Positions 7,633 to 13,884 of a stretch of 19,535 nt of DNA are shown here, piece by piece. The notes below the pieces were generated by a model. It was given only the letters and a program-made list of their open reading frames with translations. It was not told the DNA's origin and did not search any database. The DNA comes from Gammaproteobacteria bacterium (GTDB taxonomy: Bacteria; Pseudomonadota; Gammaproteobacteria; SZUA-229), in NCBI GenBank assembly GCA_026197015.1, contig JAPHRB010000069.1, positions 1 through 19,535 on the forward strand, in the 5' to 3' direction. The translations under genes were made by a program, and so were the position numbers. The stretch's first letter is position 1; each line of letters opens with the position of its first letter.

Positions 7633-8430
7633 ATGTGTTATGCGGGTGTTAGTTTGAACAAATTAAATACAAAACAATGGCTTTCATTGTTTTTCTTAAA
7701 CTTTATATTATTCCAGAGTACGCTTCTAAAAGCAGATATAAATTCATTCGGACACCGAATTTTTATTATGCAGGAAAAGCAGGCACAAAAAGGCAATACT
7801 CTCGCAGAGTTCAAATTAGGTACTTTCTATGAATTTGGTATCTCAGTGAAGCCGGACACTGAAAAAGCCAAAATATGGTATGAAAAAGCGGCTAAAAAGA
7901 AGTACAACCCTGCAACTGATCGACTGCTTTATCTCAATATTAAACAAAATGGTTATAAAAAATCTTTACATGCTAACTGGCTTTCTAACATATCCAGAAA
8001 GGCAAAAAATGGTAGAGCCAACGCTCTAATTGTATTTGGCCAAATGCATCACCACGGACTTGGCGTTGAAAAAGACCTGAATAAAGCGATCGAATTATTA
8101 AGTAAAGCTAGTTCTCTTAGCCACACAGAAGTGGATAGAGAAATTGGCGAAATCAGGCAAAAAATAGCCTCAAAAAATAAACCTGTTGAAAAGCCTGTAG
8201 AAAAGCCTGTAGAAAAGAAGCAGCCGGAAGTAGCAAAAAAAATCGTTAAGAAAAAAACTAAAACCGTTAAAGCAGCTCCTAAAAAAGCACGCATTAAGAA
8301 ATCAGCGAAAAATAAACAGAAAGAAGCCGCTTTAAAGCGCCAGAAGTATGAAGAAACCATGCGTAAACTACGCCAGGAAGCATTAATACTTCAGCAACAG
8401 CAGGAGTGGACAGAAGCAAACGAAGAGTAA
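7633..8430 (+). CDS. Sel1-repeat exported protein with Lys-rich C-terminal region
   Basis: Protein of 265 residues with a probable signal peptide or N-terminal anchor (hydrophobic stretch WLSLFFLNFILFQSTLL, then KADIN). Two Sel1-like (TPR-related) repeats follow: KGNTLAEFKLGTFYEFGISVKPDTEKAKIWYEKAA, read in parts, and RANALIVFGQMHHHGLGVEKDLNKAIELLSKA. The last third is very basic, with three tandem KPVE units (residues 183-194, three 12-bp repeats at 8179-8214), then Lys-rich sequence and a Gln/Glu-rich helical tail. Sel1 repeats generally mediate protein-protein contacts; the specific role here is unknown. Translation may start at the ATG given, although the Shine-Dalgarno is weak and a GTG lies a few codons downstream. 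Confidence 0.8.
   Translation: MCYAGVSLNKLNTKQWLSLFFLNFILFQSTLLKADINSFGHRIFIMQEKQAQKGNTLAEFKLGTFYEFGISVKPDTEKAKIWYEKAAKKKYNPATDRLLYLNIKQNGYKKSLHANWLSNISRKAKNGRANALIVFGQMHHHGLGVEKDLNKAIELLSKASSLSHTEVDREIGEIRQKIASKNKPVEKPVEKPVEKKQPEVAKKIVKKKTKTVKAAPKKARIKKSAKNKQKEAALKRQKYEETMRKLRQEALILQQQQEWTEANEE
8179..8214 (+). repeat. Three 12-bp tandem repeats encoding KPVE
   Basis: The units are aaacctgttgaa, then aagcctgtagaa twice, in frame within the Sel1-repeat gene. The last two are identical, which suggests recent slippage and possible length variation between strains. Confidence 0.9.
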
Positions 8431-8463
8431 CGCAAGAAACTGTATTACCTGAGTTACTCATAA

Positions 8464-8495
8464 TTTAAATCATCAAATTATTTTGATGATTTAAA
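8464..8495 (+). terminator. Perfect 14-bp palindrome after the Sel1 gene
   Basis: TTTAAATCATCAAA (8464-8477), loop TTAT, TTTGATGATTTAAA (8482-8495). It starts 33 bases after the stop codon. The stem is AT-rich and is followed by CAGGCATTTTTCTG, so it may act as a terminator or a protein-binding palindrome; the sequence alone does not decide. Confidence 0.45.
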
Positions 8496-8852
8496 CAGGC
8501 ATTTTTCTGATCATCCTACAGCCCTGCTATGCCAAAGCACCATCCCCGTAATAACCGTCAATAACAATATAGACATCTCAATTTATTGTAAGTTACTATA
8601 GTCGTGGGTTTCACACTCTATAGGCCTCATATAAGTTAATAATAATCTGCAGGTAAAACAGGCATATACAATAAGAGAATCTTGTCAGAGTTATGTTATA
8701 CCAATAAAAAGAGCCCTTAAGGTGTGACAGCAATATAAACCAAACGATAAACACCGCAAATTGCCAATTATGTTTTGAAAATTGAACTTTTATAAAACAC
8801 TACTATCTAGTTTTTAACTGTTTTAATCATTAAATCTTATTACAGAGCCAAT
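8496..8852. other. Gene-free interval
   Basis: No ORF, RNA gene or long repeat that I can support. A possible promoter for the gene at 8853 is TTGAAC (8782-8787) with TATCTA 16 bases further on (8804-8809), but it is far from consensus. The rest may be decayed sequence. Confidence 0.5.
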
Positions 8853-9221
8853 ATGAAACAACTATTAATAATTGCTGCACTTTTAATATTATATTCACAT
8901 AACCTGATCGCTAATAACAGTACTAAGCCTATCCAGTACTCATCTGTAGAAAATGCCTTGAACGCATTAAAAAACAAAAGTTCTGCTAATACCAGCTATC
9001 AGGCAGGCTGGACTATTATTTCTTTAGTTGAAAATGGCAATCATGTTATCTGGTTTTTCTCTCCAAAAAAACACACTGCCTATCCTGCTGTAATCAAGAA
9101 ATCTATCGTTGCAAAAGATAATGGCATTGAAACAAAAATAGTTACACTATGTGAGGCGCCTAAACCAGAATGTGACAAATTAAGCGAACAGTTTAAGAAG
9201 ATAAATAGCGAGTATAAATAA
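8853..9221 (+). CDS. Small exported protein of unknown function
   Basis: Protein of 122 residues with a clear Sec signal peptide (MKQLLIIAALLILYSHNLIA, probable cleavage just after). The mature part contains a compact conserved-looking core, AGWTIISL...HVIWFFSPKKHTAYPAVIKKSIV, and two cysteines near the C-terminus (TLCEAPKPEC) that could form a disulfide in the periplasm. I have an impression of similar small WxFSPxxHxAYPAVxKR proteins elsewhere in proteobacteria but cannot name a family or function. It lies 77 bp before the PNPOx-like gene on the same strand. Confidence 0.72.
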   Translation: MKQLLIIAALLILYSHNLIANNSTKPIQYSSVENALNALKNKSSANTSYQAGWTIISLVENGNHVIWFFSPKKHTAYPAVIKKSIVAKDNGIETKIVTLCEAPKPECDKLSEQFKKINSEYK

Positions 9222-9298
9222 TTATATTGATAACTTCACACTACCGGGTCAAAAACGCATAAAAAACCAGACTTAAAATACTTAAGGGAATATTACAA

Positions 9299-9850
9299 AT
9301 GAGCCAGCAATTTCCAGCTTTATCAGATCAACTAATAAGTTTTATAGAAAAACAGAAAATCTTCTTTGTCGGTACGGCAACAGCTGATAGCCGAGTAAAT
9401 ATATCCCCTAAAGGCATGGACTCATTACGAGTAACCAGTAATAACAAAGTTGTATGGTTAAATCTAACCGGTAGTGGTAATGAAACATCTGCACATGTAC
9501 AAATAATGCCTCGCATGACCATTATGTTTACCGCCTTTGAAGGTAAACCACTGATTCTTAGATTATATGGCAATGCAAAAGTCATTCATAAAAATGATTC
9601 GCAATGGGATGTTTTATATTCACTGTTTAAACCCACAATGGGAGCCCGACAGATATTTGAGTTAGATATAGATCTGGTACAAACATCATGTGGAATGTCT
9701 GTACCGTTATTAGATTACGTGGAAGATAGAAAACTACTAAGCAAATGGGCAGAAGCAAAAGGTGCAGATGCTATCAAAGAATACTGGTTAGACAAAAACA
9801 AACAAAGCATAGATGGTATTGCCACTAATATTGAGGTTAAAAATCACTAA
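9299..9850 (+). CDS. Pyridoxamine 5'-phosphate oxidase-like FMN-binding protein
   Basis: Protein of 183 residues with the split-barrel flavin-binding fold of the PNPOx-like superfamily: IFFVGTATADSRVNISPKGMDSLRV, read in parts, then VVWLNLTGSGNETSAHVQ and MTIMFTAFEGKPLILRLYGNAKVI. The C-terminal part (TSCGMSVPLLDY, WAEAKGADAIKEYW) fits the subgroup of stand-alone pyridoxamine-oxidase-family proteins and is not vitamin B6 PdxH itself. The true substrate is unknown; members include F420- or FMN-dependent reductases. AAGGGA precedes the ATG at good spacing. Confidence 0.82.
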   Translation: MSQQFPALSDQLISFIEKQKIFFVGTATADSRVNISPKGMDSLRVTSNNKVVWLNLTGSGNETSAHVQIMPRMTIMFTAFEGKPLILRLYGNAKVIHKNDSQWDVLYSLFKPTMGARQIFELDIDLVQTSCGMSVPLLDYVEDRKLLSKWAEAKGADAIKEYWLDKNKQSIDGIATNIEVKNH

Positions 9851-9872
9851 ATTAACTAACTTGAATAGTAAT

Positions 9873-9916
9873 GGTACCGGTAGAACTATTTTTTAATTCT
9901 GCCGGTGTCATTTTCT
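9873..9916 (+). terminator. Terminator-like hairpin after the PNPOx-like gene
   Basis: ACCGGTAGAA (9876-9885) pairs with TTCTGCCGGT (9897-9906) with one G-U pair across an 11-base loop. The stem can be extended outward with G-U pairs, and TCATTTTCTC follows. It lies 26 bases after the stop codon. Confidence 0.5.
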
Positions 9917-10041
9917 CAGCGAGGTCTATAGCTCATATTTAGTCTGGACATTTATGAAATTATTTTACTAATACGTTGCACTCAGCAAGTTATCAGGTAT
10001 ATTTCCCTTTAAAAACCAGAACCTGTCAATATCAGTTATAT

Positions 10042-10911
10042 ATGAACTTAGACATAATTAAACAAAGAGCAACAGCTTTTGACTACCTTTTTGATGCGGT
10101 GGTCGTTACTGACCTACGGGGAATAATTATTGACTGGAACAAAGGTTCTGAAAAATTGTATGGTTATGCCAAAAAAGAGGCTATTGGTCAACCTGTCAAC
10201 ATGTTACATGCTGCCGAAGATACAGAAAGCATCACCTCAGAAGTTATAAGTGCCATACAAAAATCAGGACAATGGTCTGGTGAAGTAAGAATGTTACATA
10301 AAGAGGGTCACATTGGCTGGATCGAATCAATGTGTGTACCCATTTTTGATGAAAATAAAGTAATGACTGGTGCGTTAGGCATAAATCGAGATATCACTGA
10401 ACGCAAAAATGAAATTGAACGCCTTAAACATTTAGCACATTATGACTCCCTCACAAAAATTCCAAACCGCTCTTTATTATTTGATCGTGTTGAGCACTTA
10501 ATAGCTAGATCGAAAAGAGACAAGCTAACTTTTGCTCTATTTTATATCGATTTAGATAATTTTAAAAATTTTAATGATACTAAAGGCCACGCATATGGTG
10601 ATCAGATATTAGTTGAAGTGGCTTTATGTCTTAAGCAATGCATTCGCAACTCTGACACGGTTGCCAGGATTGGCGGAGATGAGTTTATTCTTATTTTAGA
10701 AAATATTACCGATAAAAGTTATATAGAAATAATGCTCGAAACAATTAGCATAACTTTAAAAAATAATTTAATCGTAGATAATGAGAAAATTGATGTGGGC
10801 TGCAGTATTGGTTTTGCAACCTACCCTGATAATGGCAAGACAATGGATGAGTTACTCGCTATCGCTGATAGCGCAATGTATAAGATAAAACATAATAATT
10901 GTGATCATTAA
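10042..10911 (+). CDS. PAS-GGDEF diguanylate cyclase
   Basis: Protein of 289 residues that probably makes c-di-GMP from two GTP. An N-terminal PAS domain (about residues 8-120: FDYLFDAVVVTDLRGIIIDWN, read in parts, EKLYGYAKKEAIGQP, GWIESMCVPIFDE, ALGINRDITERK) senses an unknown signal. The GGDEF domain has DSLTKIPNRSLL, YIDLDNFKNFNDTKGHAYGD, an intact GGDEF at 211-215 and an intact inhibitory RxxD (RNSD at 202-205), so an active, product-inhibited enzyme is expected. No membrane segment is seen, so it is cytosolic. I use the ATG at 10042; a longer reading from TTG 9976 adds 22 residues with no family match. It contrasts with the degenerate cyclase motif of the gene at 3-1202. Confidence 0.92.
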   Translation: MNLDIIKQRATAFDYLFDAVVVTDLRGIIIDWNKGSEKLYGYAKKEAIGQPVNMLHAAEDTESITSEVISAIQKSGQWSGEVRMLHKEGHIGWIESMCVPIFDENKVMTGALGINRDITERKNEIERLKHLAHYDSLTKIPNRSLLFDRVEHLIARSKRDKLTFALFYIDLDNFKNFNDTKGHAYGDQILVEVALCLKQCIRNSDTVARIGGDEFILILENITDKSYIEIMLETISITLKNNLIVDNEKIDVGCSIGFATYPDNGKTMDELLAIADSAMYKIKHNNCDH

Positions 10912-10989
10912 GTTACCTCTTATCTCTAAAACCCCATTTTTAAAGACGCTCAACAAGTTTAATACGCGCACTACAAATATTAAGACATC

Positions 10990-11042
10990 TAAACTTATAA
11001 AGTTTATTTGATTTAAAAAATAACCTAAACTATATAAGTTAA
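10990..11042 (+). promoter_or_regulatory. Probable csp promoter with paired palindromic operator-like sites
   Basis: TTGATT (11008-11013), 17-base spacer, TATATA (11031-11036) makes a reasonable sigma-70 promoter ending about 40 bases before the csp ATG. A perfect 17-bp palindrome (TAAACTT-ATA-AAGTTTA, 10990-11006) abuts the -35, and a related imperfect copy (TAAACTATATAAGTTAA, 11026-11042) covers the -10. The placement suits operators, but the two copies can also pair with each other (14 of 15) as a weak AT-rich terminator of the upstream gene. Confidence 0.45.
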
Positions 11043-11075
11043 CTATCACTCATAAATGAAACGAGGTATTGAAGC

Positions 11076-11540
11076 ATGACTCCTGAGAACGATTCTAATC
11101 GCAGAAATTTTCTATTAGCAGCTGGCTCACTTGCTCTGGCAACTGCTACAGCATCAAATACGGTAATTGCAGCTGATTCTAAACATCACCACCATCATGG
11201 CCCATCAAATCCTGATCTGGTTAATTCTTCTTCAGATTGCACTGCTACAGGAAATGCCTGCATTGCTCACTGTCTGATTTTATTGGGAAATGGTGACACC
11301 GAGATGGCAGAGTGTGCTAAAAGCGTTCAACTAATGATGCCTATGTGTCAGGCAGTGGGTTATCACGCTGCAGCTAACTCGAAACACCTTAATGCTATGG
11401 TTAAAATTTGTCAGAATATTTGTGAAGAATGCGAAAAAGCCTGCCGAAAACATGAAGATAAACATGCAGAATGTAAAGCTTGTGCAAATAGTTGTTCAGA
11501 TATGATTGATGCTTGTAAAACCTATTTAAAAGCAGCTTAA
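11076..11540 (+). CDS. Tat-exported four-helix-bundle copper-storage protein (Csp1-like)
   Basis: Protein of 154 residues. The N-terminus is a twin-arginine signal (SNRRNFLLAAG, hydrophobic core, then IAADS), followed by a HHHHH run. The mature part is a Cys-rich helical protein with 13 cysteines in mostly C-x3-C, CxxC and longer helical spacings (DCTATGNACIAHC, MMPMC, ICQNICEECEKAC, ECKACANSC, DAC). This matches the four-helix bundle copper-binding (DUF326/Csp) family; the Tat-exported methanotroph Csp1 also has 13 cysteines lining the bundle core and stores many Cu(I) ions per monomer. Likely role: storing or buffering periplasmic copper (inference). A GAGG lies 11 bases before the ATG. No other copper genes are adjacent. 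Confidence 0.9.
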   Translation: MTPENDSNRRNFLLAAGSLALATATASNTVIAADSKHHHHHGPSNPDLVNSSSDCTATGNACIAHCLILLGNGDTEMAECAKSVQLMMPMCQAVGYHAAANSKHLNAMVKICQNICEECEKACRKHEDKHAECKACANSCSDMIDACKTYLKAA

Positions 11541-11550
11541 AATATAAGTA

Positions 11551-11590
11551 TATTAATCACGGCTAAAGCAAAGTTAAGTCGTGATTAATA
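11551..11590 (+). terminator. Inverted repeat after the csp gene
   Basis: TATTAATCACG (11551-11561) and CGTGATTAATA (11580-11590) are perfect 11-bp arms around an 18-base loop, starting 11 bases after the stop codon. There is no clear T tract, so this is a possible terminator or 3'-end stabilising hairpin between the convergent csp gene and the gene at 11654-12037. Confidence 0.5.
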
Positions 11591-11653
11591 CTCATTAAAT
11601 TATCATCACTCAAAATTCTACTGAATAATGCTGTTAATTGAATAGCCTGTTTA

Positions 11654-12037
11654 TCAAATATCACCTCTGATTTTTTGACCAGACCAGGCTCGCACAATTG
11701 CCCAAACAGCAATTAATATAAAAATAGTATGCACGAAAGTAAAATAAGTAATCACATATACCCATGTTAACGGCGATTCAAACCCTCCCATAACAATCAT
11801 CAAACCACTTACAACAAATAACGAGAAAGCAGCAATAAGATTAAGTTTTATAGCTAATAATGCGTGATAATGGTCTATGCCGTCTTTTTTTGATTTTTTT
11901 AAATTAAAAATAAGATAAATAAAAGCAAGACCAGGAAGGAATGTTAGATTTAAAAGAGAAGCTAATGCACTATTGGATGCCTGCTTAATTTGATAACCCG
12001 TAAAATCAGCTGTTGAATTTGCATTTAATGTCTGCAT
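11654..12037 (-). CDS. Small multi-pass membrane protein, function unknown
   Basis: Protein of 127 residues with about three membrane helices: ALASLLNLTFLPGLAFIYLIF (read in parts, about residues 24-45), LLAIKLNLIAAFSLFVVSGLMIVMGG (about 60-85) and WVYVITYFTFVHTIFILIAVWAIV (about 91-114). A basic, charged loop (KKSKKDGIDHYH) follows the first helix. It resembles small DUF4870-like membrane proteins in layout, but I do not recognise it firmly. AAGGA lies at good spacing before the ATG at 12037. Confidence 0.7.
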   Translation of the reverse strand: MQTLNANSTADFTGYQIKQASNSALASLLNLTFLPGLAFIYLIFNLKKSKKDGIDHYHALLAIKLNLIAAFSLFVVSGLMIVMGGFESPLTWVYVITYFTFVHTIFILIAVWAIVRAWSGQKIRGDI

Positions 12038-12372
12038 AACCCATTCCTTATTACATTAGAGTAATATAATATTGATAACAATTCGATAACGACACATCTA
12101 TTGAGGCATATCAATACATTAGCATAATCAGGCTTTAATAGCTTAATTTCTATAAATAATACACTTTTATTATTTAAAGCGCCTAATGAATAACAATTTA
12201 TTTTCAGCTAATGTTTATAGAAAACAACTAATATTATATAACTTAAAATTGATAGGTTAATTTTAAGACATTGGCATAACACTACGGCCTGCCACTATTT
12301 GCCAATTTAATTACTGATTCGCCAATTATAGGATTTTAAGATGATCAATTGATTTGTCATAATAGTGATAGT
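12038..12372. other. AT-rich gene-free interval with several hairpins
   Basis: No gene is supported. It contains perfect inverted repeats TAAATAATA/TATTATTTA (12153-12161 and 12168-12176), nested inside an outer GCTTTAA/TTAAAGC pair (12132-12138 and 12174-12180), and CTTAAAATT/AATTTTAAG (12242-12250 and 12259-12267). It separates divergent genes, so promoters for both sides should lie here; I cannot place them confidently. Confidence 0.55.
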
Positions 12373-12453
12373 ATGGAAAAACTTTATTTAAATGAAGTTT
12401 ATTCATTTACTTGCTTATCAAACACAAACGCTCGAAAAGTTATGAATGAATAA
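12373..12453 (+). CDS. Possible 26-residue small ORF
   Basis: ATG at 12373 to TAA at 12451-12453. It ends two bases before the next small ORF. No Shine-Dalgarno or homology is recognised, so it may be chance. Confidence 0.15.
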   Translation: MEKLYLNEVYSFTCLSNTNARKVMNE

Positions 12454-12455
12454 AC

Positions 12456-12581
12456 ATGACGAATAAAAATCATAATTTTGAACACCCAATTATTCCCCGG
12501 GAGCAACCTTTATGCTTACGGGTATTATATAAAATCACATATAAACAATGGAAAAACATTAAAACAGGTGAAATAACATAA
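12456..12581 (+). CDS. Possible 41-residue small ORF coupled to the downstream membrane protein
   Basis: It reads MTNKNHNFEHPIIPREQPLC and then a basic, aromatic tail ending KTGEIT. Its TAA overlaps the ATG of the next gene as TAATG, a typical translational-coupling junction, and its 3' end carries the AGGTGA that would serve as the next gene's ribosome binding site. Its own start has no clear Shine-Dalgarno. No family recognised. Confidence 0.35.
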   Translation: MTNKNHNFEHPIIPREQPLCLRVLYKITYKQWKNIKTGEIT

Positions 12582-12895
12582 TGGACTTTCTAACTTTTAA
12601 TCGATTCATTAGCATTGAGGTTTTAATTATATTTTACTACCTTGGGGCCATTGTAATGCCAGCCGGATTATGGATAAGTATTAAATGGCTTATTCACAAA
12701 TATAATTTTTTAAACTCGGGTTATGAAACCGGTAAAATGCTATTTTGGAAATCATTAACTTTTAAACAACAACTCAAACTTGGTTTTATATTAGTTATTT
12801 GTTTTTTATTGATGGAGTTATTCTGGCGACTGTTATTTGAGTTTCTAATAGCTTATATGCAAATGCGAGACTCTCTGCTTAGTACAGCACTATAA
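12581..12895 (+). CDS. Small membrane protein (DUF4282-like), function unknown
   Basis: Protein of 104 residues with two hydrophobic segments: SIEVLIIFYYLGAIVMPAGL (about residues 11-32) and KLGFILVICFLLMELFWRLLF (about 67-88, read in parts), joined by a basic loop. The opening MDFLTFNRFIS... with FYYLGA is reminiscent of DUF4282 proteins; this is a weak family call. An AGGTGA ribosome binding site lies about nine bases before the ATG, inside the preceding small ORF. Confidence 0.65.
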   Translation: MDFLTFNRFISIEVLIIFYYLGAIVMPAGLWISIKWLIHKYNFLNSGYETGKMLFWKSLTFKQQLKLGFILVICFLLMELFWRLLFEFLIAYMQMRDSLLSTAL

Positions 12896-12995
12896 AATGA
12901 TTTATGACTGATAAATTCTCTCTATCGGTTAATTCAATCGTAAACCCTTAATCCAGGTCATATTATATAAGCTGTAAATATGTTATTAGTTACTG

Positions 12996-13023
12996 TTGAT
13001 ACGTTAGTGATAAACAATATACG
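12996..13023 (+). promoter_or_regulatory. Probable promoter of the coiled-coil membrane protein gene
   Basis: TTGATA (12996-13001), 16-base spacer, TATACG (13018-13023), about 70 bases upstream of the ATG at 13093. It is a reasonable sigma-70 match in an otherwise AT-rich 197-bp gap. Confidence 0.4.
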
Positions 13024-13092
13024 AGAATTAACTCACTGTTTTTAATGACACAGGTTTTAAACTTTAACGTAACCCCTATACGGAGAAGCCAT

Positions 13093-13734
13093 ATGACTGA
13101 TAATGACCCGACTAATCATTCTGCTGCCCCCAAAAAAGCGGCTAAGAAAAAAGCAGCCCCTGCATCCGCGGCGACTTTAGAAGCGCTTGAGAGCATTAAA
13201 TCTGTGCTCAATGAAATGAAAACAGAAAGACAGAGCCGCGATAAACAGTTATCTCTGCTATTTGAGGGCCTGGACACAGCATTTTCACGCGCTGATGCCA
13301 TTAACAATAACCGGGAAGATCTCAGCACAGCATCAATTAAAAAGTTAACCGACTCCATAATGCGTGACCACGAAGCCACGATGAAAGAAGTACAGGAACA
13401 GGAAGCACTGGCTGATAAAAAATTAGGATATTTACATCAGGTACAACAACAACAGTCAGAGCGTAATAAATGGATAGCCATTCCTGGCAGTATCATGGCA
13501 GTAGTAGCGGTAATTTATATGTTTTACGTTGTGACTATAATGGAAAAGGCCATGAGCAGCATGTCTAATGATATGCAACACATAACAGTTTCCGTTAATA
13601 ACATGTCTGGTCGAATGGATACAATTAGTCAGGATACACGTGCCTTGAATATACACACCGGGCAAATGAACCGTGTAATGAACAACAGTATTGCACCCGC
13701 CATGAACGGTATGAACAATATGATGCCCTGGTAA
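13093..13734 (+). CDS. Ala/Lys-rich coiled-coil membrane protein, function unknown
   Basis: Protein of 213 residues in three parts: an Ala/Lys/Pro-rich N-terminus (AAPKKAAKKKAAPASAA), reminiscent of histone-H1-like tails; a helical, probably coiled-coil segment (TLEALESIKSVLNEM through QEQEALADKKLGYLHQVQQQQ); and one membrane helix (WIAIPGSIMAVVAVIYMFYVV, read in parts) followed by a second coiled-coil-like, Met/Asn-rich segment (MSSMSNDMQHITVSVNNM, MNRVMNNSIAPAMNGMNNMM). With the basic N-terminus inside, the C-terminal part would face the periplasm (inference). I chose the ATG at 13093 because CGGAGAAG sits at good spacing; an upstream ATG at 13045 lacks one. Confidence 0.72.
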   Translation: MTDNDPTNHSAAPKKAAKKKAAPASAATLEALESIKSVLNEMKTERQSRDKQLSLLFEGLDTAFSRADAINNNREDLSTASIKKLTDSIMRDHEATMKEVQEQEALADKKLGYLHQVQQQQSERNKWIAIPGSIMAVVAVIYMFYVVTIMEKAMSSMSNDMQHITVSVNNMSGRMDTISQDTRALNIHTGQMNRVMNNSIAPAMNGMNNMMPW

Positions 13735-13770
13735 CTGTGAGGGTTTCCTCACTGATTTATACATAACAGA

Positions 13771-13837
13771 ATTTGTGCAACAACAAATGTCCGCGCTGCA
13801 GTAATAAATACTGCATTCCGGCTAAAAAAAGCCGGGA
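13771..13837. terminator. Three tandem hairpins between convergent genes
   Basis: ATTTGT/ACAAAT (13771-13776 and 13783-13788), TGCAGTA/TACTGCA (13797-13803 and 13809-13815) and CCGGC/GCCGG (13818-13822 and 13831-13835, extendable to TTCCGGC/GCCGGGA with one G-U pair, loop TAAAAAAA). They fill the gap between the coiled-coil gene and the epimerase gene. There is no T tract, so bidirectional termination is plausible but not proven. Confidence 0.5.
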
Positions 13838-13884
13838 TAACTATTTGATATTTATTATTGCTAGTTATGCTCGATTAGTAAAAA

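Noticed and set aside
8179..8214. Short repeats considered as a CRISPR-like array
   Set aside because: The units are 12 bp, contiguous and in frame, with no spacers; they are a coding tandem repeat. No CRISPR array or cas gene is seen in the window.
8049..8360. Phe/Ser-rich minus-strand ORF opposite the Sel1 gene
   Set aside because: It is a mirror of the Lys/KPVE-rich coding strand (FSTGFSTG repeats) and has no independent support.
9976..10041. Longer N-terminus of the PAS-GGDEF protein from a TTG codon
   Set aside because: The 22 extra residues show no domain similarity; the ATG at 10042 starts just before the PAS domain.
13045..13092. Upstream ATG of the coiled-coil membrane protein
   Set aside because: The ATG at 13093 has a good GGAG at proper spacing; the upstream one has no ribosome binding site.
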